The notes under the pieces are model-generated. The model was not told the DNA's origin. It worked only from the letters and a program-made list of their open reading frames with translations, and searched no databases. 64,000 bases of DNA from an uncultured Saprospiraceae bacterium (GTDB lineage Bacteria > Bacteroidota > Bacteroidia > Chitinophagales > Saprospiraceae), in assembly GCA_937997635.1 (NCBI GenBank), contig CALLFA010000049.1, positions 1 through 64,000 on the forward strand. The letters run 5' to 3'. The position numbers and the translations under genes are program-made. Shown piece by piece: positions 11,101 to 19,201 of the stretch (position 1 is the stretch's first letter; every line of letters begins with the position of its first letter).

Positions 11101-11426
11101 CCTATATGGAGTATTCTGTAGGCATTTTTGTCTAAGCCAGTTAGATTAAAACTTGGTATTGTGGACAATTGTCTGATGACACCAGCGTCACTCGTTAGCA
11201 CAAAGATTGATGAATCTCCAACATTGTCGACTAAATCAATATTTATCACATCCAAAACATTATCCGTTATACATATCTCTGTAGGATCACTTGTCGATAT
11301 CGTTCCACCAGCAGGCTTATTGTCAAATGACCCAGCATATGACATACTGTTGATAAGCAGGAAATGGAAACAGACATATAGAAATACCCTCAAAGAATCG
11401 GAATTCGACCTGACTCTCATAAACAA
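2106..11426 (-). CDS. Giant secreted repeat protein (3106 aa) with signal peptide, ~26 tandem ~110-aa repeats and C-terminal T9SS type A sorting domain
   Basis: Repeat consensus about C-x-V-x-G-G-x-I ... I-C-V-D-D-G-x-x-D ... L-x-G-N-x-G-x-S-x-W-L-V-T-D-x-x-G-x-I-L ... F-x-F-E-G ... C-x-I-W-H-x-S ... G-C-F-x-L-S-N-P-I-x-V-x-K. C-terminus 'ALGNPANDELVLRINSSN...GRLMMKESMNLEIGETTKSIDVSSLQSGIYYASI...ERIVVQH' is a Por secretion tail. Confidence 0.9.
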   Translation of the reverse strand: MFMRVRSNSDSLRVFLYVCFHFLLINSMSYAGSFDNKPAGGTISTSDPTEICITDNVLDVINIDLVDNVGDSSIFVLTSDAGVIRQLSTIPSFNLTGLDKNAYRILHIGYDEFTIGPRVGLNIKKLKGWFGLSNEIVINLFSPFSGFVRSVVEIEQTICVSDGVPDNITLEVTSVRGDTQGWLVTDSKGIITQLVSTPQFNFEGTGAGIVNIHHYSSFGDVQVRIGQNVNKISGCIDFSRPFIIEKIVDCNVLCDIPTPVIVFGEPTLSLLNNDQDSIFICFDDDIADVLTVVLDTASLSRFVLLDSDKNVIEVFSNRSELPLIHSTDGDCQLILFNFLDDVPTIQIGSPLLDFDGCFTSSEPVTIVKETDCAIVVCDVDAGVIELANGASPTVCADDGIDDQLEFIVTGNVGASTWIVTDENGVILRNQNSPIFNFEGIALQTCIIRHMSLQDPISNFGIGENISDIMGCFEFSNAISITKEINCGIPVCNVIGGIISANGQTELTICVDDGEPDLITPVVSNNIGDTFWLLTDTLGNIMLINRSNMFNLEGAGEGVCQLWHLSAGDIEAGFSAGRNVSDIIGCFDLSNPITITREINCGFVCDIDAGNIALQDGSTDVSICVEDPSQNTVTVVLSGNSGSSTWLVTDLNGNIITIQNSPVFVFDNADISSCQIWHMSLLDPITGFVLGNSVSDIEGCFDISNPINITKETDCFQTCTVQGGSISFGGFTQFNFCADDGLPDSITPMLSDNSGSSAWLLVDDQGVIISIQQNADFQFEGSPAGSFSIVHISSDDTVGGLNPGGNIANLTGCFDLSNQIIVILETGCGVLVCDVQAGMIDIGGAVAVDLCVVDSQQDIVDVNLSGNSGSSIWLVTDESGNILAIQNDSNFDFTNAEVGVCFIWHMSLQDPLTGFAIGANVSGIDGCFELSNSIQVNKLDNCGMPVCDVLGGTISVEGETSLSVCVVDDEADIIPVTLTGNQGSSTWLVTDAQGNILAIQNDSSFDFTNSPIGTCTIWHLSLTGTLGGFSVGSNVNQLAGCFSLSNPVTVTKLDNCGAPVCDVLGGTISIEGESTVNVCVVDMEADVVTVTLSENRGSSIWLVTDNQGNILEIQNDSSFDFTNSPFGTCTIWHLSLTGTLDGFSVGSNVNQLAGCFALSNPVTVNKIDNCGAPTCNVSSGTIAGPGGVSSLTVCADDGMVEGLEISLTGNVGPSTWVITDASGQILRTQNTNIFTFEGGGEGVCLIYHLSLENTITGFTAGELISNLGGCFSLSTPIRVTKEINCGPDPCIVEGGSLTFSNGTTTSTICVDDGQNDVLDVSLTGNVGATAWILTDEQGIISDIRGTLDFNFEGFEAGTCFLYHISLLDPVTGFAAGVNINGLGGCFDLSNPISIIKVRECGPNTCSVDGGVVMSSDSLTVLDVCVTDGENDNIQLVLQGGDGARLWAVTDARGEILVIQVESVFNFEGTGGGTNFIYNVALRDPITGFDVGNNLTDIQGCFDLSNPLTVNKLEDCNPAPVPVGGSITSDVGGGAGDITVCADDGESDRISLTLNGSMGESTWIVTDTTGQILIVQAVATFEFEGSGAGIAQIWHVASFGDVFGLQAGQNIADVTGNFALSNQINVIREVGCGPPDCAVNGGNIETTNNETFLILCVTDDEPDVVNISLDGNSGTSNYIVTDPQGNIITIQNEPSFDFTNNTPGRCFIWHVSSDGDLENFEVGQAITSVNGCFVLSNSVEISKIDGCAPLVCDDIMSGSISTMNGQTAVTICVDDNMDENIVVDVVDNIGGSIWVTTDANDIILTTQNDNIFNFEGEPSGQCFIRHIAALDEITGLIPGNSISELGGCFQISEGLAITRELCSNVECTVSGGAISIMDLGTDIEICVTDNMSDQFTVDLNSNTGISQWIIVDSVGTIIGIQEGSDNTFDFESSAIGMCQIWHISTRDSTFNLMLGMDIATLEGCHSLSNAITVVRLSGACANPECAEILPGSIALLDGEIETTLCVDDGMNENLEVMLTGNTGAGFFVITDADGIILDLENEPLFNFEGSDTGVCLIYYASVLEPFGGLRPGVNITDVTGCVNLSNIITVEKESCVAPPPCVVSGGAISTSNGETEITICADDEIADPIDFTLTGASGISMWLLTDSAGNVTQTFDGSTIDFEGSDEGRCLVVHATVRDSSFIIRDGDNTNDLMGCFELSNAIIINKEIGCATDTCVVDGGAIALADGSTEITICALDGISDEFEVIVTDNVGANSVFVAADTTGQIIALQLTPFIDLEGIGAGVTLIYHVSLRDTLSGGELGQNINELNGCLDISNAITVIQDAGTFNGGTIDDGNGNAEITICDDDGVDAEVNLVLTGEEGELSIWLLTDDDGNIIQLFNSGPPFMIPDGSAGTQIWHMSYSSNLIGLNQGMNVMDLQGCFDLSNSVTLIKETNCATALCEIAPSIISFDGGGDSITVCTDDGMDDSINVNLTSIGNDSMQWLVTDNTGVILFLSDGPPFNFEGQDAGVCQIWHLIFMDSISGLTVGANASMLSGCFELSNPLTVTKENDCGQQSCGVIAAVISFDGGLDMTTVCVDDNMDEALMVNVTPGIGDTSVWVITDTLGVILSFPEGPMFNFEGSGEGVCLLWNLTIEDSVTGLLIDSNANDLEGCFALSNPLRIEKEIDCADMNMCLADGGNLTANGGQTSITVCSGDGFIDLITFEVDAAAGNGEVFLVTDTAGIIARIEGEVNIDFEGEDAGTSLVYHVGFIGMFDNVIIGGNIDNIGGCFDLSNPVEVIVETDCLDCPAVGGSIELDDGTVETVVCAGDGEDNFLGINLTVPAGQESVWVVTDTLGVILAAELNSNFNFDDFGEEIVQVWHLGSFGTVLGIVLGENVSDLDGCFEFSNPITVRTDIVDGGSVNADDMATELTICVQDSIRDVINLFNDSESNLSYTYLITDINNRFLAVNTSGSVDLESLSVGNCRIYGVSHTGTTAQFTIGSQEDVTQVPIASCFELSSNFIQLSRVSGDQCPDSGLTEPTVSLVALGNPANDELVLRINSSNIEGPITIELNDANGRLMMKESMNLEIGETTKSIDVSSLQSGIYYASIRHPWIVLNERIVVQH

Positions 11427-11717
11427 AAATTAAATATTGTTAAAAGCTAAATATGAAGGCTCTATATCAAGGCGAAGTGCCTTTCAGTGGTGGATTTACC
11501 AAACAAATGTACAAAACATATTACAATATTTTATAATATGTAGGGGAATTTGGTATAAAATTTGTCTTTAGTATGTTAGAATCCCTGTTTTTAGGGGTTG
11601 CTAAATTAAAAATGAATCCATAATTTATAAAAAATTTAAACCATGATCGTATTCTCAATTGCAGTATTAGTTGTTGTTGTTTACGGAGAGAAGTTTGTGA
11701 AAGAAGCGTTGCAGTAA

Positions 11718-12197
11718 TTATTTTACCGCTTTGTACATCGTACGTACAGCTTCCTCACTAAACGTACCCAATAGGCCAGTCTGAAAAATATATTCTCTAT
11801 CGCCATTTAATTTGATGTGGCGAAAGTCATAGTTGATGTTATCATCATCAATTTTCTTTTCGAAAATGAACCCATCATCGTATTCTTCGATAATTTTAGA
11901 AAAGAACTGACCACCTTTTACAGTTTGTAACTGATCTTCTAAAATTTCAGCAATTTCAAAAGTCGTGCTCTCTGAAGCGATCAATTGAATGTTAAAATCT
12001 TTATCATTCATAATTGTCACATCCTTCCAAATTCCAATATCGTCTACAGTTACTTCTACATCATCTGGAGCATTTAATTCTAACGGTATTCCATATTGAA
12101 GAAGACTAAGTGATTTGCCTTCTGGTTGGCTCGAACAAGCGACTAGAGAAACAAGGATAAAGATCGTGCAGATAAACTTCATACTGTAAAGAAACAT
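11718..12197 (-). CDS. Putative lipoprotein of unknown function
   Basis: 159 aa; N-terminus 'MKFICTIFILVSLVACSSQ' with lipobox-like LVAC. Confidence 0.7.
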   Translation of the reverse strand: MFLYSMKFICTIFILVSLVACSSQPEGKSLSLLQYGIPLELNAPDDVEVTVDDIGIWKDVTIMNDKDFNIQLIASESTTFEIAEILEDQLQTVKGGQFFSKIIEEYDDGFIFEKKIDDDNINYDFRHIKLNGDREYIFQTGLLGTFSEEAVRTMYKAVK

Positions 12198-12211
12198 ATA
12201 ATAAAGAAAAC

Positions 12212-12240
12212 AAAAAACCCTTTACATAAAATGCAAAGGG
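12212..12240 (-). terminator. Rho-independent terminator after the thioredoxin-like gene 12270-12881
   Basis: Minus strand CCCTTTGCAT-TTT-ATGTAAAGGG followed by TTTTTT. Confidence 0.75.
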
Positions 12241-12269
12241 CTATTTGCTATTATTTTATCTAATAATGA

Positions 12270-12881
12270 TTAGGCTTTTTTTGACTTGATGGAACATCCA
12301 ATTGCTTTTGTCGTAGCTGGATCAGGAGTTTTGCCCATTCTGATCGACTCAACTGCATTCTCAATATAATTTATTGACACTGATTCTGGATCTCTTGGGC
12401 TATCGTCAATAGCACCGATATATTTGACCATTCTTTCTTTATCAAGCACATAGACGTGAGGGGTCTTAGTTGCTCCATAAGCAGGAAAGACTTCTTGTTT
12501 TTCATCAAATACATAAGGAAATTCAAACCCCTTCTCGCTCGCTCTCACTTTCATTTCAGAAAAGCTATCACCTGGTTTAATGGATGGATCATTAGGATTT
12601 ATTGCTATGACAGGAAAACCATCATTACTGAATTTCTTATGTAGATCAATGATTCTGTCTTCATACTTAACTGCCCAAGGACAAGTGTTACAGGTGAATA
12701 TAACGATATAGCCTTCTGCGCTTTCAAAATCGCTTAACGACACCATTTCGCCATCGATATTTTTGAGAGAAAAATCAGTTGCTATGTCACCAACCTTGTA
12801 ACCATCACCTGGATCTGTTGCTAAGATTTCTAAAGAGAAAAAAGAAATTAATAAAAAACTAAGGATTGTTATTTGTCTCAT
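12270..12881 (-). CDS. Redoxin/thioredoxin-like family protein (secreted)
   Basis: 203 aa; signal peptide; 'GDIATDFSLKNIDGEMVSLSDF', 'IVIFTCNTCPWAVKYEDRI' CxxC, 'ATKTPHVYVLDKE'. Confidence 0.85.
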   Translation of the reverse strand: MRQITILSFLLISFFSLEILATDPGDGYKVGDIATDFSLKNIDGEMVSLSDFESAEGYIVIFTCNTCPWAVKYEDRIIDLHKKFSNDGFPVIAINPNDPSIKPGDSFSEMKVRASEKGFEFPYVFDEKQEVFPAYGATKTPHVYVLDKERMVKYIGAIDDSPRDPESVSINYIENAVESIRMGKTPDPATTKAIGCSIKSKKA

Positions 12882-12885
12882 AAAT

Positions 12886-13383
12886 TTAACCTTCTAAAAA
12901 CTTGGAAATAAAATTTTGTAATTCGTTATAGCTTGAAAAGTCAGCTTCTTCAAACTGTCTTTTGTTTTTATCAAATAAAAGTGTCGCTGGGATAGCTCCT
13001 GACCAATCTGTAGACACCTTATCGATCCACTCATTGTATCTCGTGTCATCCAATAGCCATACTTCGGATTGAATATTTTTCTTTGTTAATAATGGAATAA
13101 CCTTTCGGTTGACTAGCTTTTTATCATCAAGACTTATCAAGACGACTTTCAACGGCTTTTCAAATTCATCAGATGAGTTTAACTCTTCGAAATACGGCAG
13201 TTCTTTCACACAAGGTTTGCACCATGTTGCCCAAAAATTAATGATGTATGTCGTGTCAGAGTCCGTACTTAGCATAGATTCCATTTGATCAAACTTGTCA
13301 AATACTCTAACATTCTTGTCTGATGTCTGCGAAAATGCCACAAAACCAACGGAAGTAAGCAATAGGCTGAATATGAATTTCAT
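12886..13383 (-). CDS. TlpA-like thioredoxin family protein
   Basis: 165 aa; signal peptide; 'YIINFWATWCKPCVKELPYFEEL' WCxxC active site. Confidence 0.9.
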   Translation of the reverse strand: MKFIFSLLLTSVGFVAFSQTSDKNVRVFDKFDQMESMLSTDSDTTYIINFWATWCKPCVKELPYFEELNSSDEFEKPLKVVLISLDDKKLVNRKVIPLLTKKNIQSEVWLLDDTRYNEWIDKVSTDWSGAIPATLLFDKNKRQFEEADFSSYNELQNFISKFLEG

Positions 13384-13489
13384 ATAGTCTTAATAACGAT
13401 TATACTACCAAAATGTTTCCTTAACGAAAGTCTTGTAGATTTATTCAAACTTGCTTTTGAAATGTTATGAAAATGAATTGCAGGTACTC

Positions 13490-16400
13490 TTAATTCAGTT
13501 TGTACTTGAGTCCCATATCTTGTATTTCATCAATAAATTGTAAATCTGCGTTTACTTTATTGGACGGGGCTACTAGTTGGATTTTCATTTCGTCCTCCAT
13601 GTCAAAGACCTCCATACTCAATCCATGTTTGCCTTGACTATTGGTAATGAGTTTTTGCATTTTTTGGACTAGATTATCATCGATTTGTTTGAGGTCAATT
13701 TGCAATGTGATGGATTTTGTCAAAGCCTTTCCTACCGAATCAAGTAAACGAATATTAGTCACTTTGAAATATGGATTATCGTTAAATCCTGTTGTGTTTT
13801 TACCTTCTACATAAACCACTTGACCAGAATGCAACAACTCTTTGTATTTGAGATAGTCATCTCTGTATAATCTGAATTCTAGCGCACCGTCAAAATCTTG
13901 TATGGCGAATCTTCCGTATCCTAGTCCTTTCTGATTGACACCGTGAAAGGCTTCTGTGACAATACCTGCCAACTTTAGTGTTCTGTCTTTATATTGCTCA
14001 GCTTTATCTAACGGACAAGAAGTAAAGTTCTCCAGTTCAAGTTTGTAATCATCTAACGGATGACCGCTAATATAAATACCAGTGACTTCTTTTTCCTTTT
14101 CTAATTTTGTGATAAGTGGCCATGGTTTCGTCGCTGGCATCTCAGGTTCTTGGATAAACTCATCAGAGATATCTCCAAAAAGAGAGTTTTGATTTTGACT
14201 TTTTTGAGCTTGAAATGAATTGCCAAATTTAATGGCATGTTCGAGCAGAGTTGAGAAAGTCAAAGACTCTGTAAAATAAGCAGATCGTTTATGTTTGAAT
14301 AAATCTAAGGCGCCACTCAGTACTAAACTTTCAAAGCATTTTTTATTTACAGATCTAAGGTTGACACGTTTGGTCATATCAAAAATACTGACAAATTCTC
14401 CTTTTTCGCGCTCTTCCAAAATTGCACCAACAGGTCCCTCTCCTACTCCTTTAATGGCAGATAAGCCAAACCTGATTTGCCCTTGGCTATTCACATTAAA
14501 TTTAAGTCTACTCTCATTGATATCTGGACCTAACACTTCCAACTTCATGCGTTTGCACTCTCTTAGAAATTTATTCAAACTGTCAATGTTGTTTTTGTTA
14601 TGATTTAACACAGAAGCCATAAATGCTGCAGGGTAATGAGCTTTGAGATATGCCGTCTGGAATGCAATAAAGGCATAACATGTCGAGTGAGACTTATTAA
14701 ATGCGTATGACGCAAATGCTTCCCAATCCTTCCATATTTTTTCTACAGTAGCAGGTGGGTGTCCATTTTTCTCACATCCACTTTGAAATTTAGGATACAT
14801 CTCATCGATCAGCTTTTTCTTTTTCTTACCCATTGCTTTACGCAACATATCCGCTTCACCTTTACTGAATCCAGCAAGTTTTTGAGAGAGTAACATCACC
14901 TGTTCCTGATAGACAGTTATCCCATAGGTTTCAGAAAGATATTCCTCCATATCTTCAAGATCATATTTGATCTCTTCTCGGCCATGTTTTCTGGATACGA
15001 AATTTGGTATGTATTGCATTGGCCCGGGACGATAAAGGGCGTTCATGGCAATGAGGTCATCAAATTTATCTGGCTTGAGTTCTTTCAGACTTTTCTGCAT
15101 ACCAGTAGACTCATATTGAAAGATTCCTACTGTTTCACCTCGTTGGAATAATTCATACGTCTTTTTATCTTCTAATGATACTGTATCTATATCTAGGTCA
15201 ATATCGTGTCTGATTTTGATAATATCGACGGCATCCTTAATAATTGTTAGCGTCTTGAGGCCAAGGAAATCCATTTTCAATAAACCCGCATCTTCCACCA
15301 CACTATTGTCAAACTGGCTGACTTGTAAGTCAGAATCCTTTGCTACTGAAACAGGCACATAGTTGGTCATATCATCTGGCGTAATGATGACACCACAGGC
15401 ATGAATTCCCGTATTTCTGATTGATCCTTCAAGCTTTTGTGCCGAACGAATCATTTCTCCTATCTGTGTTTTTTCCTCTGCTAACTGTCTAAACTTTAAG
15501 GCCTTTTCATTGTCCTCAGGGATCATTGCGGATTTCAACTTCTTATCTACGCCACCTTTTGCTAAGACTTTTTTTAGTGAAGCACCGAGGTGTGTCGGAA
15601 ATGTCTTAGCCACTCGATCTACTTCTGACAAAGGTATTTGCATGACCCTCCCTACATCTCTGAGGCTAGACTTCGCAGCCATTGTCCCATAAGTAATAAT
15701 CTGAGCCACTTGATTTTGACCATATTTATCGATGACATAATCGATGACTTTACTCCTTCCTTCATCATCAAAATCTATATCGATATCAGGCATGGATACC
15801 CGTTCAGGATTCAAAAATCGCTCAAAAAGTAAATCGTATTTGATGGGGTCAATATTGGTAATGCCAAGGCAGTAAGCAACGGCAGAACCAGCTGCAGAAC
15901 CTCTGCCAGGCCCCACGGAAACACCTATTTCTCGTGCAGTGCTTGTGAAGTCTTGGACAATAAGAAAATACCCTGGATAGCCTGAATTTTTAATAACCCC
16001 CAATTCAAAATTTAGCCTTGTCTCGATGTCTGCAGTTATTGTTCCGTAGCGCCTCTTGGCTCCTTCATAGGTCAAATGCCTCAGATAATCATCCTGAGTT
16101 GTAAATCCTCCTGGCAGTGGGAAAGCTGGAAGGACAACATCTCTTGCCAGATTCATTGATTCCACCTTGCTGACAATCTCCATTGTATTATCGATAGACT
16201 CCGGGATATCTGCGAATAAAGCGTTCATTTGATCTTTAGTTTTGAAGTAAAAATCTGAACTAGGAAATTTGAATCTGTTTGTGTCTATAATGTTTGATCC
16301 TGTATTGATGCAAAGAAGGATATCGTGGTAAAGAGAATCCTCTTCTTCTACATAATGTGAATCATTGGTGGCTATGATTTTTACATCGTGTTTACGTGCC

Positions 16401-17011
16401 AACTTTATGAGTTCTTGATTGACATCTTCTTGGCTCATACCAGTGTCGTCAATTGTCTCCATACCGCTGTGTCGTTGCAACTCTATATAGAAATCTTCAC
16501 CAAACACATCTAGCCACCATTTCAATAACTCTTCTGCTTTTTCTAATTGACCTTTAAGAATCGTTTGTGGGATTTCAGCACCTATACAACAACTGGTAGC
16601 AATGACACCTTCATGATATTGTAGTAAAAGTTCTTTATCGATCCGCGGAAATTTACTGTATAAACCTTCTTTAAACCCAAGCGAACAGAGTTTACTCAAA
16701 TTTAAGTAGCCTTGTTTATTTTTTGCAAGCAAAAGCTGATGGTACCTTCTGTCTCTCTCCCCTGCTGATTTTGAAAATGATTTGATGTGTCTGTCTTCGA
16801 CGAGATAAAATTCACATCCGATGATTGGCTTGATGTTTCTCTTTTGTGCTTCGGCTACGAATTTGAATGCGCCAAACATATTGCCATGATCCGTTAACGC
16901 AACAGCAGTTTGGCCATCATTAACTGCCTTTTCCATCATAGTGGCTATGTCAGAAGCTCCATCCAATAATGAATATTGAGTGTGACAATGGAGATGGCAA
17001 AAATCTGGCAT
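13490..17011 (-). CDS. dnaE: DNA polymerase III subunit alpha
   Basis: 1173 aa; PHP start 'FCHLHCHTQYSLLDGA', 'GPGRGSAAGSAVAYCLGITNIDPIKYDLLFERFLNPERVSMPDIDIDFDDEGR', 'YNKSHSTCYA'-type region (AFNKSHSTCYAFIAFQTAYLKAHYPAAFMA). Confidence 0.98.
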   Translation of the reverse strand: MPDFCHLHCHTQYSLLDGASDIATMMEKAVNDGQTAVALTDHGNMFGAFKFVAEAQKRNIKPIIGCEFYLVEDRHIKSFSKSAGERDRRYHQLLLAKNKQGYLNLSKLCSLGFKEGLYSKFPRIDKELLLQYHEGVIATSCCIGAEIPQTILKGQLEKAEELLKWWLDVFGEDFYIELQRHSGMETIDDTGMSQEDVNQELIKLARKHDVKIIATNDSHYVEEEDSLYHDILLCINTGSNIIDTNRFKFPSSDFYFKTKDQMNALFADIPESIDNTMEIVSKVESMNLARDVVLPAFPLPGGFTTQDDYLRHLTYEGAKRRYGTITADIETRLNFELGVIKNSGYPGYFLIVQDFTSTAREIGVSVGPGRGSAAGSAVAYCLGITNIDPIKYDLLFERFLNPERVSMPDIDIDFDDEGRSKVIDYVIDKYGQNQVAQIITYGTMAAKSSLRDVGRVMQIPLSEVDRVAKTFPTHLGASLKKVLAKGGVDKKLKSAMIPEDNEKALKFRQLAEEKTQIGEMIRSAQKLEGSIRNTGIHACGVIITPDDMTNYVPVSVAKDSDLQVSQFDNSVVEDAGLLKMDFLGLKTLTIIKDAVDIIKIRHDIDLDIDTVSLEDKKTYELFQRGETVGIFQYESTGMQKSLKELKPDKFDDLIAMNALYRPGPMQYIPNFVSRKHGREEIKYDLEDMEEYLSETYGITVYQEQVMLLSQKLAGFSKGEADMLRKAMGKKKKKLIDEMYPKFQSGCEKNGHPPATVEKIWKDWEAFASYAFNKSHSTCYAFIAFQTAYLKAHYPAAFMASVLNHNKNNIDSLNKFLRECKRMKLEVLGPDINESRLKFNVNSQGQIRFGLSAIKGVGEGPVGAILEEREKGEFVSIFDMTKRVNLRSVNKKCFESLVLSGALDLFKHKRSAYFTESLTFSTLLEHAIKFGNSFQAQKSQNQNSLFGDISDEFIQEPEMPATKPWPLITKLEKEKEVTGIYISGHPLDDYKLELENFTSCPLDKAEQYKDRTLKLAGIVTEAFHGVNQKGLGYGRFAIQDFDGALEFRLYRDDYLKYKELLHSGQVVYVEGKNTTGFNDNPYFKVTNIRLLDSVGKALTKSITLQIDLKQIDDNLVQKMQKLITNSQGKHGLSMEVFDMEDEMKIQLVAPSNKVNADLQFIDEIQDMGLKYKLN

Positions 17012-17091
17012 AGGCTTAAGTTCTAATATTCAAAAATAGATTAATATGAAATAGCAACACGATGTTGAGGGTAAAAGTTATTCACAAAAAA

Positions 17092-17115
17092 AAGCCCACC
17101 CTGAAGAGTGAGCTT
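17092..17115 (-). terminator. Rho-independent terminator after 17141-18328
   Basis: Minus strand AAGCTCAC-TCTTCAGG-GTGGGCTT followed by a T run; lies just downstream of the 395-aa gene stop. Confidence 0.7.
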
Positions 17116-17140
17116 TATATGCTTTATTTTTTCACTTTAC

Positions 17141-18328
17141 CTATGCTAAAGCGATATCGGTTTCTTCTCTTAATTTTATAACCCCAAAGATTAAAAACAA
17201 CAATGTCAGAGACATTAGCCCCCATTCTCCCATGGTAGGAATAAAGGCGGCAGGTGGCATTGGAACAGTCACTCCAGGAGGTCTAAATGCACCTGATGCA
17301 GCCGTATCCGCATCAATAAGAACAGAATCATAGATGGTATCACCGCAATATATGATGAAGCCTTCGTCATCACCAATGCCGAAGTCAAACTCGATTCCTC
17401 TTTCTAATGTCAAGCAACTAAATGGTGCTATAGTTATTCCAAATAAGGCATCTCCATCATCGGGGAAATCAGCCTCATCATCAGACACAATAGCTCCATC
17501 TAAAGAAACCAAACTTGCAGAATTATTACAAATGGTGACATTATCAGGTCCTCCATCAGGGTCATCAAAAACGATTTCCAAAATAAAAATATCAGCTGCC
17601 GCAGGATCACAAGGTTCAATGAAACTGATTTGGTCTTCATCGGTATCCCAAGATTGCGAAATACTTTCACCGCCACATTCGATGGTAAAACTATCAGCTC
17701 CTCCCAACCCAAATGAGAAGTCTTCATTTCTAAATAGAGTCAAACAACCTCCCGCTGGGACTGTTTGATTAATCAAAATTTCTGCTTCATCTGGACCTTC
17801 ACTATCAAATACAGAGGCGCCGTCCAATCGGATGTCTTCGTTTGTACTGTTGCAAATGACAACAAAATCGTCATCATTATTAACACCTGTAATTGTAAGG
17901 TTTGCAAGATCAGCTCCTGAACAAGCTACTGGTGGTGCTTCAAATTGAAAAAAGCCACCTGGAGGATCTACAGGAATATTCACGCTTATAGACGAACCAT
18001 CTGGACAAGAAAGAGTAAAGGTTTCACCAGTTCCACCACTAAATCCAAAATCAAAATCTGTGCCTTCGACAAATGTCATACAACCTAGACCTTGGATTGT
18101 TGTTTCAGCCAATGTCTGCGTACTACCACCATTGGGACTACTGTCCATAATCATTGTCATGTCAGAGAGTGTGACTGGATCAGGACAACGATTGCATAAT
18201 GTGAAATTATCATCCCCTGTCACTTGAACAGATGAAATATATATACAATCTAAAGCAGCTGCATCACATGCCAAAATATCGCTAAACGCTAAAATTGATA
18301 GCACAACAGAAATGATAATAGTCTTCAT
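17141..18328 (-). CDS. Secreted protein with three lamin-tail-like repeats and a C-terminal IPTL-CTERM-like sorting motif
   Basis: 395 aa; three ~100-aa units with '(F/V)xxCN...L.....(C)LT(L/F)....FxFGxG...F.(I/L).C'; C-terminus 'FIPTMGEWGLMSLTLLFLIFGVIKLREE' = PT.xEWG + TM + basic tail. Confidence 0.8.
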   Translation of the reverse strand: MKTIIISVVLSILAFSDILACDAAALDCIYISSVQVTGDDNFTLCNRCPDPVTLSDMTMIMDSSPNGGSTQTLAETTIQGLGCMTFVEGTDFDFGFSGGTGETFTLSCPDGSSISVNIPVDPPGGFFQFEAPPVACSGADLANLTITGVNNDDDFVVICNSTNEDIRLDGASVFDSEGPDEAEILINQTVPAGGCLTLFRNEDFSFGLGGADSFTIECGGESISQSWDTDEDQISFIEPCDPAAADIFILEIVFDDPDGGPDNVTICNNSASLVSLDGAIVSDDEADFPDDGDALFGITIAPFSCLTLERGIEFDFGIGDDEGFIIYCGDTIYDSVLIDADTAASGAFRPPGVTVPMPPAAFIPTMGEWGLMSLTLLFLIFGVIKLREETDIALA

Positions 18329-18568
18329 GAGAATGTCGGTTATTACATTGAAAATTTTATGGATTTATAATATCTTGAATATCAAGTATAAATACATAAA
18401 ATTATTCTTTAATTTATTATAAATTTTCCTTACTCAATATAGGTCTTCTACTTTATATATTAATTTTTTATTCTTATTTTATGCTAAATATTTAAACTAT
18501 ATGTTTCGAGTCTCTCTGAGTATAGTGACGAGGCTTTCGTATACACAATTTCCAATAAGCGAGTTTAT

Positions 18569-19201
18569 ATGATTAACATTATAATTGCAGATGATCATCA
18601 GATTGTTTTAGACGGGTTGAAAACTCTTCTGAGTACAGAGGATGACATTCGAGTGATGGACACATTTACCAACGGTCATGATGCTGTCATGTATTGCAAG
18701 GACTTCCAAGTCGACGTTGCTTTGTTAGACATTAACATGCCAGTCATGGATGGGATAACGGCTTGTCAAAATATTACGGCAAAAAATACAAATGTTATCG
18801 CCTTAACCAATCATCAGGAACTTGTTTATATCTACAAAATGCTAAATGCAGGGGCTCTCGGTTATGTACTGAAGACCACCAATAAATCCACCTTAATTCA
18901 AGCGGTAAAAACTGTATCGAATCAGGAAAACTTCTTTTGTGAAGATGTTCGAAAACAGCTCATCAACATGGATTCGTTTCACCATGCTGAAGAAAAACTA
19001 GAAACTCCGACTATTTCAAAAAGAGAGAAGGAAATTTTGCGATTAATTATCAAAGAAAATACCACTAAAGAAATTGCAGCCCAGTTGTTCATTGGTCAAT
19101 CAACAGTAGAGACGCACAGAAAAAATTTGCTGAAAAAATTGAGAGTAAAAAATACGGCTGGGTTAGTCAGATTAGCATATGAAACAAATCTACTGGCTTA
19201 A
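18569..19201 (+). CDS. LuxR/NarL family two-component response regulator
   Basis: 210 aa; receiver 'INIIIADDHQIVLDGL...VALLDINMPVMDG', C-terminal HTH 'TISKREKEILRLIIKENTTKEIAAQLFIGQSTVETHRKNLLKKL'. Confidence 0.95.
   Translation: MINIIIADDHQIVLDGLKTLLSTEDDIRVMDTFTNGHDAVMYCKDFQVDVALLDINMPVMDGITACQNITAKNTNVIALTNHQELVYIYKMLNAGALGYVLKTTNKSTLIQAVKTVSNQENFFCEDVRKQLINMDSFHHAEEKLETPTISKREKEILRLIIKENTTKEIAAQLFIGQSTVETHRKNLLKKLRVKNTAGLVRLAYETNLLA

Noticed and set aside
2197-11433. Many plus-strand ORFs of 60-204 aa across 2-11 kb
   Set aside because: Antisense shadow ORFs of the repeat gene; mutually similar low-complexity Ser/Thr/Pro translations caused by the repeated sense sequence.
11643-11765. 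Small hydrophobic plus-strand ORF 'MIVFSIAVLVVVVYGEKFVKRS...'
   Set aside because: Runs antisense into the 3' end of the lipoprotein gene; only the first ~20 codons look membrane-like, insufficient support.
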